A stretch of DNA of 64,000 nucleotides from Amoebidium appalachense (lineage: Eukaryota; Ichthyosporea). Made by a program: the position numbers and the translations under genes. The stretch covers positions 13,454,001 through 13,518,000 of the forward strand of contig CAVNZM010000004.1 of the NCBI GenBank assembly GCA_963693365.1, in the 5' to 3' direction. Below, one piece after another: positions 25,147-39,014 of this stretch (position 1 is its first letter; each line of letters starts with the position of its first letter). A model generated the notes under the pieces. That model saw only the letters and a program-made list of their open reading frames with translations. It did no database searches and was not told the DNA's origin.

Positions 25147-26466
25147 CTGTGGTGGACAGATCAGAGACGAGACCTCCATTTCAAAACTTACCAGGCAACC
25201 CAAAAAACCTAGCCGGCTGAGAAAGAAGAACGGCGGGGGAATTGTTTGGGAAAAGGAGCGGGGGGAGAGAGAGAGGGGGGGGGGGGGGGGGGGGGGGGAG
25301 GGGGGGAAGGGGGGGGAGAGGGGGGAGAGAGGGGGAGAGGGAGAGAGAGAGAGAGGGAGGGAGAGAACGAGAGAGAACGAAAGAGAGCGAGAGGGGGGGG
25401 AGGGGGGGGGGGGGGGGGGGACTACTGACACATACACTCCTGGGCTCCTGGGGAAACACCGTATGATATACACATGCCTACTCAACAACACCACAAACAT
25501 AAAAACGGCAAACCAAAAGAAGGTCGAAAGAGTGGGCGAGGAAGTAGCCGAAAGAGTCTTCATATCACATGCGTAATCACAAGCAAACCACCACGGTAAA
25601 ATAAAACCCAAACCCACACAAGGAGAAAAAAGCACACACCTGCGGTGTTGTCACAACCACGGCCCCATCCGGATTGTACGCCCGTAGGTTCTCCACCACA
25701 GAGATGTGTTCGTCAGACGTACCTGCACCACATGCTCCATATAAGGAAAGGCAATCACGCACAAACACCTTCCTAATTACCCTAGAGTGTTGAAGTAATG
25801 TGTGGTAAGTAAAAGCGTTTGAATTTATCATAAGATCAGTTTGTTGCTTTGCGTGTCTCCAGTTCCCTAAGCTCTATAGATTAATTTTGCATTCAATACA
25901 TTGCGATACTACCACTATTGAACAGGCAAACACGACATACAAAAAGTTGTATATTCTGGGATTGATTATGGTAGGATATCTTTAAAGCTGGTGTAAGTTG
26001 GCTTTGAGCCTCATACATTCAACTTCCATGACCATATTTAGAAAGAGGGGAGTGCACTACAACCACATTCTGAAAGTGCTGCAACGGGCCAGCAAGTCAG
26101 TATACATGCCATGAGCTCCTGCCATGAGCTTTGCCCAGGTCTTACTATTCGCCAGCCCCCCCCCCCCCCCCCCCCTTTCTCCGGTTGCACATATATACAC
26201 ATGTATCCCACCACCACACACGCACAGACACAATAATAAAGTCCGAGGTATATAAAAAGGATCCCCCCCCCCCCCCCTTTTTTTTTGGGGGGGGGGGGGG
26301 GGGGGGGGGGGGGGAGAGGCACAATACGTAAGATCGTGTTTTCCCTTTCTTGCTCTGCTTCATCCTATTATCTTCTTGACTCTCCCTTGCCGATATGGCG
26401 CCAAGTTTTCTTCTGCCTCTTTGGGCCAAGAAAAGGAGTATGAGTGTTTGTGTTTGTGTGTGTCGA

Positions 26467-26506
<40 letters not shown>

Positions 26507-26731
26507 CTGGAGGTGTGTCGATAATAAGGAAGTCCAGATCTCCCCACACTACATCCGACAAGAACTGTTTGATCATTGCTGTAAGGGGAATAGCATGTGA
26601 GTCCACTTCTGTCCCCTTCCCTCCCTCCCCCCCCCCCCCCCCCCCCCCCCCCCTCCCCCCCTGTCTCTCCCCCCCCCCCCCCCCTCCACCCCCCCCACAC
26701 ACACCTTTCCCTCCTCTCCCTCCCCCAAGAA

Positions 26732-26773
<42 letters not shown>

Positions 26774-26960
26774 TGGTGGTGGTGGGGTGGTGGTGGTGGT
26801 GGTGGTGGTGGTGGTGGTGGTGGTGGTGGTGGGGGAAGGGGGGGGGGGGGGGGGGGGGGGAGGATGAGCAAAGAAAGCTACACATACACAAAGGATTACA
26901 GGCATAAGAGTTTATAGCCCGAAATTGCTTTCGTACCTGAGTTCACTCCATGCTCTTCCA

Positions 26961-27035
<75 letters not shown>

Positions 27036-27702
27036 TGCCGCAAGCATATACGCTCCCAAAAGCATGAATGCACAGACACACGTACTTCCGACATGTCAGC
27101 AAAACAAGAAAACAGTGTACATGCTCAAGCCCACCAAATAACGGCAACACAAGTAAACACAAAAACGAACATGGTTGCACACAATCCACACCTGCCGTGG
27201 CACCGTGCCGTTAGAAACAACGTTGGCCCGCACTTGAACCATTCCCAAATGCGGGGAAATCAAAGAGGGAAAAAAAACCAAAAAAAAAAAAAAAAACCTG
27301 TCTCTCTCCCTACCCTCTACACCAAACTAGTAACCCACCTGTCTTTTTTGGGCCTCGCCACACCACGGGATCTTTTGGGTTGCCCAGCAGAAAACCGATA
27401 GACATGAGTGCCAGACCTTGGTCTTTCGTGACATACACAGGCACCCATCTGAAAGGACCAAAATAAGTCACTTTGACACCAATAAATCGGCGTAAGGATT
27501 CGACAATCGATTCCAAAATAGGATTAAATGACAGAGGGCACCATACGTGCCCGAACAACACGGACATCAAAGAAATAGGCTGCAAAAGGGCAGGACAATG
27601 GCTGGGCACAAAGCTCCTCCAGGGAAGGAGTGCATTGGGAAACAGAAACAGTGTGTACGTGTGTGTGTGTGTGTGTTTATGCCTTCACCTTTTTCCACGT
27701 AC

Positions 27703-27746
<44 letters not shown>

Positions 27747-28762
27747 ACACACACTCATACTCGTACACACCCACACCCATCCTAATCTATCTCCCCCCTC
27801 CCCTCCCCCTCCCCCCCCCCCCCCCCCCCCCCCCCGCCGCTATCATCACACACCCCGCCATCACCACACACCATTTAACACCAAGCACAAAAATAAACAA
27901 AAATAGAGCATATAACGCAAACCTTTACAGCCTAACCAGATTGTACAAAATAGGATCAACATACCCCAGGCTTTAGCCAATGCTATTTTCATACTTACCC
28001 TTCGTCACATTGGTGAATTGCTGACTCTTCCACACCGAACATTTTAGGAATACTTGGTCCACACAAGTCTATATCCAATATCCCAACCTGCAAGTCCACC
28101 CACACATTGTGAGTAACTGCCCATAGTACAGGAGAAAAGTCGACACAAGCTTTACCTCCCTCATGTCCCCAATAAACACCTGCTTTCAGACTTTGAATGC
28201 TCAACAACCCCATCCCGAAGTAGTAATCGATGCATGAAAGGTTGAACAACGCAACATCACGCGATCACCTGTCGAAAACTTCAGCACATCAATCGATCAA
28301 ATCGTTGCGTGCACAACTCCTCTTCATCCTTCTTTTCGATAAGGACAAGTGTGGCTTTGTCCGCAAAAGGCAACAACTGTGCAAGACAAGGCAACCGAAC
28401 CTCACCTTCTTGCCCGCATGCTTAAGGGCGATTGCAAGCTCTGTCGATACCGTACTCTTTCCCACGCCTCCCTTTCCAGAAAGAACAAGCACCACGTGCT
28501 TGACCCCCTTCAAGCCGTCCAGTTCCCCTGCACAAAAAAAAAAAAAACCTTTAAGATTTTTGAGCAAACCGAGTACCGGTTTCTCTGACTATCCCCCCTC
28601 CTCCCCCCTTCCCTCCCCCCCTCCCTTCCCCTTCCCCAAGCCCGCCACCAGCTGCCAGGCACACAGTGTCGCCATCAAAACACCCTCGCCAACCTGTGCG
28701 ACCACAAGCATCCCATGTGATGAAGAAAACCACAAAACAAGCACCGTACCTGAGCTTGCCAT
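21532..28762 (-). CDS. NUBP2: Cytosolic Fe-S cluster assembly factor NUBP2 (Cfd1), 9 exons, 269 aa
   Basis: NUBP2/Cfd1 is the P-loop scaffold ATPase that, with NUBP1/Nbp35, assembles [4Fe-4S] clusters for cytosolic and nuclear proteins. Exons (high to low): 28750-28762, 28406-28527, 27999-28087, 27339-27448, 26507-26578, 25640-25722, 22482-22592, 22122-22191, 21532-21671. They sum to 270 codons, and human NUBP2 is 271 aa. Motifs: deviant Walker A '[10 protein letters not shown]' (residues 21-30), '[12 protein letters not shown]', 'VVWRGPKK', 'IIDTPPGTSDEH' and a C-terminal cluster motif C-Q-C-C (196-199; the usual form is CPxC). It lacks the N-terminal four-Cys domain of NUBP1, which separates it from that paralogue. 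The first exon carries only 13 coding nt (MASS plus one base). Intron 6 (22593-25639) holds two DR1 copies. The donor of exon 5 is GTCCCC, running into a 36-nt C run. Confidence 0.96.
22800..22862 (+). repeat. Poly-C then A-rich tract
   Basis: About 26 C, then A runs interrupted by single C, just downstream of NUBP2 exon 7 numerically (intron 6 on the sense strand). Confidence 0.95.
22911..23117 (+). repeat. (TG)n, poly-G, then poly-C and poly-A cluster
   Basis: TG array (22914-22966), G-rich run (22982-23013) and a 54-nt C run (23050-23104) followed by 13 A, directly upstream of DR1 copy A. Confidence 0.95.
23155..24021 (+). mobile_element. DR1 dispersed element, full-length copy A (867 nt)
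   Basis: Nearly identical over its whole length to the inverse copy at 37547-38406. Both begin next to a G-rich run at TTTTGAATGCGTCAAAAAG and end at GATTACAGGTAATCAACCAG after a (CA)n tract. Two short frames are open in both full copies (86 codons from the ATG at 23601, about 62 codons from 23349), but the reverse frame is equally open, so coding is not supported. Read on the minus strand the element ends in a C-rich tail. The element lies in NUBP2 intron 6. The word AGAACAAC occurs at 23117-23124 and 24020-24027 and could be part of a target-site duplication, but this is weak. Confidence 0.8.
24050..24262 (+). repeat. Poly-A, (GA)n and poly-G compound tract
   Basis: About 28 A, then about 40 GA units, then GGAGGG and poly-G, immediately after DR1 copy A. 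Confidence 0.95.
24270..24602 (+). repeat. Pair of diverged tandem repeat units (about 125 nt each)
   Basis: Unit 1 (about 24274-24392) and unit 2 (about 24475-24600) align end to end: both carry CTGCAGA.TCGT.AGAT, AGACAAA, ACCAA.ACGA and GGTTA.GACCTG in the same order. Each is followed by a G-rich run. They are clearly homologous but diverged (about 70% by eye). Confidence 0.7.
24697..25001 (+). mobile_element. DR1 element, truncated copy B (305 nt)
   Basis: Matches the first 305 nt of copy A almost perfectly, then stops at AAGAAAAAT and passes into poly-G/poly-A. It keeps the G-rich-flanked end, as copies C and D do. Confidence 0.85.
25001..25144 (+). repeat. Poly-G / poly-A alternating runs
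   Basis: Purine-only runs: G, A (about 24), G-rich, then A (about 53) to 25144. Confidence 0.95.
25256..25421. repeat. G/A-rich tract
   Basis: GA, GGGA and poly-G blocks in NUBP2 intron 6; C/T-only on the sense strand. Confidence 0.9.
26155..26315. repeat. Poly-C runs and a C-T-G compound run
   Basis: C run at 26156-26175; then C15-T9-G30 at 26263-26314. On the minus strand the latter reads C, A, G. Confidence 0.9.
26469..26504. repeat. Poly-G run at the NUBP2 exon 5 donor
   Basis: On the sense (minus) strand 36 C follow the GT of the intron directly. Confidence 0.95.
26620..26860. repeat. Poly-C, (TG)n, (GGT)n, poly-G cluster
   Basis: C-rich 26620-26695, TG array 26735-26771, GGT array 26772-26832 and poly-G to 26860, in NUBP2 intron 4. 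Confidence 0.95.
26963..27033 (+). repeat. Poly-C then poly-A tract
   Basis: About 41 C followed directly by about 30 A, in NUBP2 intron 4. Confidence 0.95.
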
Positions 28763-29776
28763 GTCTGTGGTAGCAAATAAAAAAGAGGGAAAAGCAAAGG
28801 CTGTATGGCGTTAGAGATTTGCACGTTCACAACTAGCCAATCACCCTATAATACAAACTCCTGCTTCACACTTGCAACTTTGCAGGTTTGGCTCGGCATA
28901 TGTGCTTCAGGGTGGAAAAGCAAACGTCATCAAGTTCAACATGGTGCAGGTTCAGCGAATCAGATGTCACACCTTACGTAAGATTGCGCAACACGAGGCT
29001 TGCAATGCGATGATTGGTCAACTCTGGAGCCGGGTGAATCCCTCAAGACTCCCCGCAAGGGGGGGCGTATCGTGTCGTAAAAACTTCGATCGAATTCGGA
29101 AACCCTATTTTGAAAAAGGATTCCTAAGTAAAGAACCAACCCTCTCCAAGCTCCCTAAGCAATCCTTTACCACTCTACCTGGAACGAATAGCTTTTTTTC
29201 CTGGCAGGCAGGCCTGGCTCGTTTCCTAGACCTAGGTGGGGAGTACTGTGGCTGTTTATTGTCGACATCTTATGAATTGTGAAAGGTGCTGGCACCAAGA
29301 AAATTAGTGAGTTATTTCCATCTAGCAAGTGCGCATTCAGATAACGACGTTACAGGGCGTACATCGCATAATTATATGCAAATTTTATAATGTGTTCTTT
29401 TCTAATAGACGAGAAAATAAATCCAGTCAAAAGAAAAGAAAAATCATGAAACACTGCTGCCCATTCTGCACATTGGAGTGTAGGAGGATTGATCACAGTG
29501 GTGCGTGTGCCTGACTGTGTGCAAACAAACGGTGTACACGTGCACACGAAGACATGCCTGGCAGTGTGTGAACCTAATTAATATACAGCAGAGGACATTC
29601 TTAGAGAGATCTAATAGGCGTATAAGCGGGTCTATGCGCGTGTCATCTGAGTAGTTAGAAAGCTAGTTATAGAGCAGTTGAGCGACATATGGTAATGAGA
29701 GCCAAGCATTTTGAAGTTGGTTCCGACAGGTGAAGCGACTCCACGAACGAGATACTTCGTTGTACGATCATAGAGA
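28763..29776. promoter_or_regulatory. Shared intergenic region of divergent NUBP2 and NOP9
   Basis: The 1,014 bp between the two start codons must contain both promoters. It is free of long homopolymers, unlike the introns around it. No clear TATA box could be assigned. No gene was found inside. Confidence 0.5.
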
Positions 29777-31886
29777 ATGGCGGAAGAAGGAGGAGGGGAG
29801 CAGGGAAAGCATCACTTCAAAAAGTAAGTGCATTCCAACGTCGTAGAACCCTCCGGCCATTTAATGTATAAGAGCTTCTTTTCCTCCACGGCATAACCCC
29901 CCCCCCCCCCCCCCCCCCCTTCCTCTTCCCCCCCTCCCCCCTCCCCCCCTTCTCCGTCCCTCCCTCCCCTCCTCCCACCCCTCGTCCCCCCCCCCTCCCC
30001 CCCCACACACTCCTCTCCGTCCAATTATGATTCAACGAGGGTATCTCTCCCCCCCTCCCCCATTCCTCCCCCCTCTCTCCCCCACCATCCCCTCCCCCCC
30101 CCCCCCCCCCCTCTCTCCTCTCTTCCCCCCCCCCCCCCCCCCCCCGGGGTTCCTCTTCTTTGGTGGTCGTGCAAACCTATTCCTTCGTCCGGCAACTGGA
30201 AAAGAAGCGGGAGGGGGGGGGGGGGGGGGGGGGAGGGCGTGAGGGAGGAGGGCCCCGAGGGGAGGAAGGGGGGAGGAGGGGGGGACAGAAGGGAGACGCG
30301 GAGAAGGTGGTGTTGGGGAGGGGGTGGGGGGAGGGGGGACTTCTGGTGTGCGATGACTAGGGAAGGGCCACAAAGGTACCTGCCACTTTCCCTTTTTAGG
30401 AAACGTTTATATACTGGAAAATCTGGCCGAACGTTAACCTTTTTTTCCTATGCAGCAAGAAGAAGAAGCTGCAAAAGAGAGCTAAGCTGGCAGCAAACGA
30501 GGAAACCAAGAAATCCAACGTCGACAAAGAAACACTGGAATATTTCCGTCACGTCAATGGGTTATTGGATGCAGACAATTTTGAGGATGACGAAGAGAGA
30601 GAAATTTTCATGGACAACGTGTTTGCTCAGGCTGAGGGGGTAGAGCTGAAGCTGGCACAGGACCAAGGTGAATGTTGCACCACCACTTGGACATGATTGT
30701 TTTGGATTTGCCACGTTCTTTTACGGCACCACCCTCGCCTCAAGTGACTTTTACATATCCCCCCCGTTCGTTAGCTCGAAGAAACGTGGAGAAAGGGGGG
30801 TGGGAGGGTCAAGGATTTTTTCCCTTTCTCCGGGGTGAGGGTGGGGGCGGGGGGAGGGGGGGGGGGGGGGAGGGGGGAGGGAAGGGGGGAGAGAAGAGAG
30901 GGGGAGGGGAGGGAGAGGGGGAGCGAGGAAGGGGGGGGAATGGCACCGAGGGGAAAAAAGAGAGCGGAGCAAAGCGTGGAAGGGTGTTTAGGGCCTGGTA
31001 GTAGGCTATGACACACCGAAAGGCCGGGGTGCTTGGATAGGGGTGGTTCGCTGACGTGTATGTGTGTGTGTGCGCGTGTGGGGGGGGGGGGGGGGGGGGG
31101 GGGGTTAGGCTGTTGCCTGGATATAGCGGGTACGGAGAGCATACAGAAGGTAGAAGGTTTGTCCCCCGGGGGGGGGGGGGGGGGGGGGGATTAACAGTCT
31201 TTGAATCATTGGGGAGTTCACTGTAGGGAGGAGACGTGGGGGAGGACGGAGTGAGTAAGGGATTTGGAAGGGAAGTGATTATAACACATATAGATATCCA
31301 GTTACATGCACACACTTGTCTGCCTACACGAAGACACGGGGAAGCGACACCCACACCCTATTGGCATACACAACACACAACTGTAGTCATGAACCCCCAA
31401 TGCTTCACCATACCACTTCTTCTATTTATTAACCCTTTTCCCTTTCCAGATTGCAGTGCTATTCTTGAGCGTCTTCTCCGGTCCAGCAACCACACACAGG
31501 TCCTTTGTTTTTTCCAGCGCCTGTCTGGGCGCTATGGAGCAATGGCCCCGGATAGGTTTGCCAGCCACGTGCTACAGACCATTCTGTCTCTCCTCCCGGC
31601 CATATTGGCCGCACAGGCTACCTCGGAGCAGGTGTGTGTACTGGGTGAAGGGGCAGGTATGAAGGTTGGTCACGCATGCACGTGCCTGAACACACATCTA
31701 CACGTGCACAAACACACACACACACACACACACTCACTCACGGACAGGCAGGTAACGCCTCCTCTCCCTTCATAGCACACAGAACATAACACACAGGTTA
31801 TTTCCCCTTTCAATCCAAGCCCCCGCCTCCCCTCTCTCCCCCTCCCCCCCCTCCCAAAAAAAACATGGGCTTGCACACATGCACGT

Positions 31887-31936
<50 letters not shown>

Positions 31937-32228
31937 CGCGCACCAGCATGAGAGCACTTGTATCACATACACAACTGCCCCAATCCAAACTCCTAAATGC
32001 AGCAGTGACCATAAACTAATCTGAGGTGTGCCTCTAGGATGACGATTCCACATCTGCCGAGCAACTATTTCTGGCAATGTGCAATGAGCTGGTAACCCCC
32101 CCTCCCATCCTCCCCCATCCCCCATCCCCCCTCCCCCCGTGTTGGGTTCCCTCCTCTACTCTGTCTGCCAGGTTTTAATTCAGTCGCAACGATCCCCCTT
32201 GGCCCTCTCCTGCCCTTTACTGCGCTAC

Positions 32229-32295
<67 letters not shown>

Positions 32296-32531
32296 AAGGG
32301 AAAAAAAAAACAGCCCTTGCTGCAGGATCCCCACTCTCTCCTGTACCTTGAATATTTTTTGTTTGCCTTTAACCAAAAAGCATAATCGCATGAACATGTG
32401 CACATACTTTGAGAAGGGACCGTTTTCTTCATGTCCAGCACACCACTCCTCCTTTTCACCCCTCCCCCCACTGCGTATGCACATGTGCACCCAGACACAC
32501 ACCCACAACCCACTCACAAACACACACACAA

Positions 32532-32598
<67 letters not shown>

Positions 32599-32647
32599 GC
32601 ACTCGCACTCGCACACGCACACACACGCACCACGCACACGCACACCC

Positions 32648-32722
<75 letters not shown>

Positions 32723-32822
32723 GCACACGCACACACACACACACGCACTACATACACACACACACACACGCACGCGCACGCGCACGCACATGCACACGCA
32801 CACACCACATACACACGCGCGC

Positions 32823-32907
<85 letters not shown>

Positions 32908-33670
32908 GGACGGGTGTTGGGTACAGCAAAGGGGTCTGAATGCACTGGGAGTAAGAGACGGTAGGGATTATGGTGAGAAGAGGCGCTGCTTCATGGCGTT
33001 GAAAGGGAGGCATCAGAGCCTAAAAGCCATACATAACTCTGCCGTTTGCCAACTTATGGACACACTTGGTTTTTGTCCCCGCTCATTCATTTTTTTATTC
33101 TTCATCCCCCCCCCCTCCCCCCTCCCCCCTCCCCCCCTCCCCCGCTCCACTTTCCCCCCAACACACACAAAAAAAAACCTGTGCAGTCACCAGAGTGGTA
33201 CCGCCTTTCGGAGGACAGCTACGGCAGCCACATCGTGCGGGTGGTGGTGGGGCTGGCCAGTGGAGGGGGGCTGCCGTCTGATCTTGTGCGCAGCAAAAAC
33301 AGCAGAGCATTCAGGATACGGGGGGAGGAGACAAAGGCCCCTACAGAGGAGGTGCGTGGATGTACTGTACCGTGGTTTATTTACTTGGAAGGGGGAGAGA
33401 GGGAAATGTGGGGTGGCAATGAGAGTGTTGTTAATAGGCAAAGAAGTGATGGGGGTAGCAGGGTTGATGGGGGGAGGATGGGGACTTAGAGGGCGCAGCG
33501 CACGGATGGGCGATGGGTTTGTGTTGGAGAATGTGTCAGATGGAGGACTGAGTTGGGTGTGCTTGTGTTCTTGGTGGAGTTGTCGAATGGACTGTATCTG
33601 TTTACAGGTCTATATTTTACTGCTTACATGGATGGAGGTGAGCGCACAGGTACCCACAGTTGCACACATG

Positions 33671-33767
<97 letters not shown>

Positions 33768-34020
33768 AACGGATCGGCTGCTTGCTCGTGGGCGCATGCA
33801 ACCTCTGCATGTAATCGCCCCCACTCATGGAATCATCCCGGGCAGGTGGAGCAAGAATACGATGCCCCGGCCTCCTTCCGGCCGCTTCTAGACCGCATCT
33901 GTGAGGCCATTATGGGCCGCAACTATATGATCAGCGAGCTGGGCAACCCGGCACTCAGGTGGGTGGGGGTGTGCTTGTGTGCATGGAGATATGGGTGGGG
34001 TGAGGTGGTGGTGTGTGTGT

Positions 34021-34081
<61 letters not shown>

Positions 34082-34623
34082 ATGTTGTATACCTGCACAC
34101 ATATCCGCTTGTAAACGCACCTACATTTGATGCAAGATGTCCATGTGTGTGCATTCGTGTTAAGTGTGCATGTGTGTGTTTGTGTGTGCGTGCTCTCGCA
34201 CATGTGTGTGTGTGGGAGTTTTTTTTTTTTTTTTTTTTTTTGGGGGGGGGGGGGGAGGGGGGGGTAATGACGTGTGTGCCGCTATCGTAATGATGAAGTT
34301 ACTTCCCTCACTATTGGCATACCTTGACATTCCATTCACATACCTTACATTCCATCATAGTGCCGTGGTGCAGTCGCTCCTAATGGCTCTCAGCAAGAAA
34401 AGAGCCAAGGCTTGTCGAAAGTTGGTAATGAAGCTGCTTAATCAGGTACTGGCCGCCAACACAATCCCCCTCTCCTTGTAGCTAGTTTTTCCTTCAATAC
34501 CCCTCTCCCCCTTCCCCCCCCCCCCCCCCTGCCTCCCCGTCGCCCGTTCACATCAATTTATAGGCGGACACGCGCACAACATGCAGGCAGACATGTACAC
34601 TCACATGCGTGCGCGCGCGCGCC

Positions 34624-34687
<64 letters not shown>

Positions 34688-34986
34688 ACGGTCTTTTACG
34701 TTGTACTGCTGGAGGAATCCCATCTCCCCGTTACAACACACAACCATTCGCCTCTCACCCACCCCACATCCGTGCACTTCGCCTTCTCCACTATAACCTC
34801 TTGGTAGTACATTGCCACATATTGTTTTGAGCCCCCCCCCCCCCCCCCTCCCCCCTTCTCTAAACAGAAGAGGAAAAGAGGGATTCATGGATGTTACTTA
34901 ATATAGGGGTTCTTCCGATAATTTGATCATTACCAGTGTTGCTTGTAGTGATTGTGCTTTATCAGTGCCTCACTACACACACACAC

Positions 34987-35024
<38 letters not shown>

Positions 35025-35116
35025 ATCGCCTCGCCCCCACACACACACGCACACACACGCACACACATTACACATACATGCACCTGCGCACACACCCTCA
35101 CACTCACACACTCACA

Positions 35117-35177
<61 letters not shown>

Positions 35178-35936
35178 CTGACACCACCATCATTCACAGC
35201 CGGATGTGAATGCCGCAGAACTTTCTACAATGGACGTTCAACACATAGAACAAAGACTAATCACGGACCCGGTAACATGCCCTCCCCCCCCCCCCCCCTC
35301 CCCCCTCCCCGCCCTCTTCCTCTTCCCCCCGCTCTCACAGCCCTACCTGCCTGCTACTCTCTGAGCCATTGAATACCCTATCTCCACGCCCACCTCTAAC
35401 CCCGCCTCTGTACCCCCCCAACCGCCATTGCTCTCCTGGCATGCGTGCTTGTATATGCACTCGTGTCCTGGCCACCGTAACTATTGTTTTTTCTTTCGCA
35501 TTACCCTTGGTTGAAACCATATATCTTGCGATGGAAAGCCACATGAGTTGTTGCTTGTGCCAAAAAGCAGTTTGTGAGGAGCAGTGCACCGGAAATAGAG
35601 TGTGGGTTTGATTTGTAATGGTAGTGTGTGCATGCGGGCAGGCAGGCAGGCCAGCGTGCATGTATGGTTGGGTGAAATCGTGTGTGCGTGTGTGCGTGCT
35701 TGCGTGCATGTGTGGAATCGGTCGTGCACAGGACATTCAAGTGAGCAAAGGGACGTGTTCCCTGCAGAACTCACAACCTACACATCTCCAATGAATTGGC
35801 TGGTGTAACTTCTGTTTTGCGATCAGGGATTGTGTTTCTGATCTGGTTGTGTTGCAGATTGGTAGTCGGTTGATGGAGGTGATTTTGAAAGTGGCCGATG
35901 TGGACATCTTGCACCGTTTGTATCGCGGTAGGTGCA

Positions 35937-35970
<34 letters not shown>

Positions 35971-36173
35971 GTGTGTATGGACGCACATGGTCTCAACGGA
36001 AAAAGGGGGGGGGGGGGGGGGGGGGGGAGGGGGGGGGAGGGGGGGAGGGAAGGGGGAGGGGAGGGGAGGGTATTGGAGAAGATGTAGGGCTGAGTGGTTG
36101 TGCTCATGACGATGATGTGGTATGAGTGTGGTTGATTGGGTGGGAGGTGTCCGTGAGGGGTGTTTTTTTTTTT

Positions 36174-36204
<31 letters not shown>

Positions 36205-36379
36205 GGGGACGAGATGTTAGGTGTAGCCATGTTATACTCATATGGTATCGTGGCTATGGTGCAAGAGGGACTTCCTACTAACCCAAACTTCCCACACAGA
36301 ATGCTTCCGTGGCAAAATGGTTGAGTTCGGCAAGCATCCGGTGGCAAACTTTGTCGTCTCACATCTCTTGGCGTATGTA

Positions 36380-36425
<46 letters not shown>

Positions 36426-36782
36426 CTAAATTCCCCACCCCCCCCGCCCCTCCTCCCCCCCTCCCCCTGCTAGCATATGTGTTCGCAATGTTTGCTACTC
36501 TGTATTAGTTTTCTTTGATCCTCTCTTCTCCAGGTGTTGTTCCTTCCAGTTAATGCTTTCCACACATATTCGATTCAATGCTATTCTTTCCTCATTGCCC
36601 CATCACCCTCTGGGTTCGGGTGTTTCAACACGGTAGAACACTTATGGGGCACAAATTCGGCCACACAAGTTGCACCCATCACCCCCGACATGCTTGTAAT
36701 CAATTATGTATAACTATACCATGCACACGCACGAAACGCATGCATGTGCACGTCTGCATACATTCTGGCACCAGTTCATATG

Positions 36783-36872
<90 letters not shown>

Positions 36873-36908
36873 TGCACGGCTGCATATTTCTGGCACCAAT
36901 TCACATGT

Positions 36909-36949
<41 letters not shown>

Positions 36950-38569
36950 CACACACACACAGGTCCACAAAGACCGAAACCGAGGCGTCTCTTATGATTG
37001 AGGAGCTTCTTGAAAGTGTCGAGACACTGTTAGCCCACGGCCACATCATAGTGGTCATAAAGATGGTCGAGGCATGCCTGTTGGTGAGTGTGGGTGCGGG
37101 TATGTCTGTGCTTGTGTACTTGTCGTCGTGTGTGGGTGCGTGTGGGTGGGTGGGTGGGTGGGTGGGTGGGTGGGTGGGTGTGTGTGTGTGTGTGTGTGTG
37201 TCTTTGTCTGTGTCTGTGTTAGATGGTCGAAGCATGCATATTGGTGAGTGTTTGGTGCGGGCATGTCATTGCACATGAGCTTGTTGTCGTATGTGTGTGA
37301 CTGTGTCTGTGTCTGTGTGTGTCTGTCTCTGTGTCTGTCTCTGTGCCTGTGTTGAGAGTGGAGGGTCAGAATATGCTGTCTACTGCTATTTCTTTGCCAT
37401 GTGCTGTGTGTACTGACTGTTTTATGGCCACACCCCACTGACCCATGGCCCATGCAGGCACCCAAACTGCAGAAGAAGGTAGTTAATGCGATCTTCAAGA
37501 GTTTCCACATCAACGACCCTGCAGACCAGAAAGAGAGTATGAACCCCTGGTTGATTACCTGTAATCTTCGCTTGTTTATATGTGTGTGTGTGTATGTATG
37601 TATGTTGTGCGGAGTTGCACACACCGGTGTCTACTTTTCTTCCTACTGTTTTTCTCTCCACACACTTCATCTGTCCACTTCTGCTTACCCCCTCTCATAG
37701 CTATAGACACACTTCACACATTGCGGTACGCGGACGCATGCACACACCGCTCTGTTGGCGACAGCTCCCTTGGAACCCATGCGGCATGTTACCCGCCGGC
37801 GTAACATAACTCGGACTATCGGTTTGGCTTTTTTCAAGCCCAAAGCAATGGGTGATAGCATATTTTCGGCTGACATCCGGGGGCATAGCTTTCCATTCGA
37901 AGACGTTAAAGTTCCGCCCTAGTAAGCGTGTTACTACCCTGCGGCGTGGGTCAAATCTCATATTTTCCCCTCTGATTGCGAAATCTGCAGCCTTCGGGAC
38001 TTTATTCTTTTCAGCTGGTGTAGTATGTTAGCCAGGGAAGTATCGACTTAGGTAGTGACGGGGGAGCTTCCCAGAAGCCCCGTCTCCTGAGTTCCTATCT
38101 ATATTTTTCTTGCTTCTGTTTACTGCTGCAACTTTAACCCCCGGCCTTTCCCACTGCCCTTGCCTGCATAAGCAACCCTGCTCGTCTCTGATCAAGACGG
38201 GTGACCTACTCATGTTCAAGTGAAACAGTATCTGAGTTGGGTTTCGTTAACGAGGTGAATAGGTCGAAACTCGGGTACTGTGGATGACGTGGGCCCCCCT
38301 GAGGATGGGCTCTGCTTATTATGCATACTCTTTATGTATGACTTGCATTCTGCATCGTGTTATCCGTTTGTTCTTGTATACTTCGTACTTTATGACGCAT
38401 TTAAAACCCCCCTCCCCCCCTCCCCAAGAAAAAAAAAAAGAAAAAAAAAAAAAGAAAGAAAGAAAACGGTTTGTTTGTTGTTTGCACACCATGCTATGTT
38501 CTCCACGGCATTCTTTGCTGTTTCTTGACGCTTCGTGCTGGTTTCACGATGTGCACACATTACTAACCC

Positions 38570-38600
<31 letters not shown>

Positions 38601-38740
38601 AAAAAAAAAAAAAAGAAAAAAAAACCAAACAAGCACACACCTATCTATAGTCATGCAGGCAAGCCTCAAAGCTCTGGCCCTGGACCTCTATAGTCAATGG
38701 GATGTTAATGTGGGTTCTGAGCCTGATAATTCTTGCTTCT

Positions 38741-38790
<50 letters not shown>

Positions 38791-38922
38791 ACATACACAC
38801 ACACACACTCACACTCACACACCCTCTCCAAACCTTCACACACAAGGGGCTTCCACCCGCCGTTGCCCTGCACATTGCCCAAAACCATACACACTTCTGT
38901 GTGATATTTGCATGCTGCCCAC

Positions 38923-39014
<92 letters not shown>

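Noticed and set aside
32500-32940. Long His/Thr and Cys/Val repeat frames through the CA arrays
   Set aside because: Translations of dinucleotide repeats; the same arrays sit in NOP9 intron 4.
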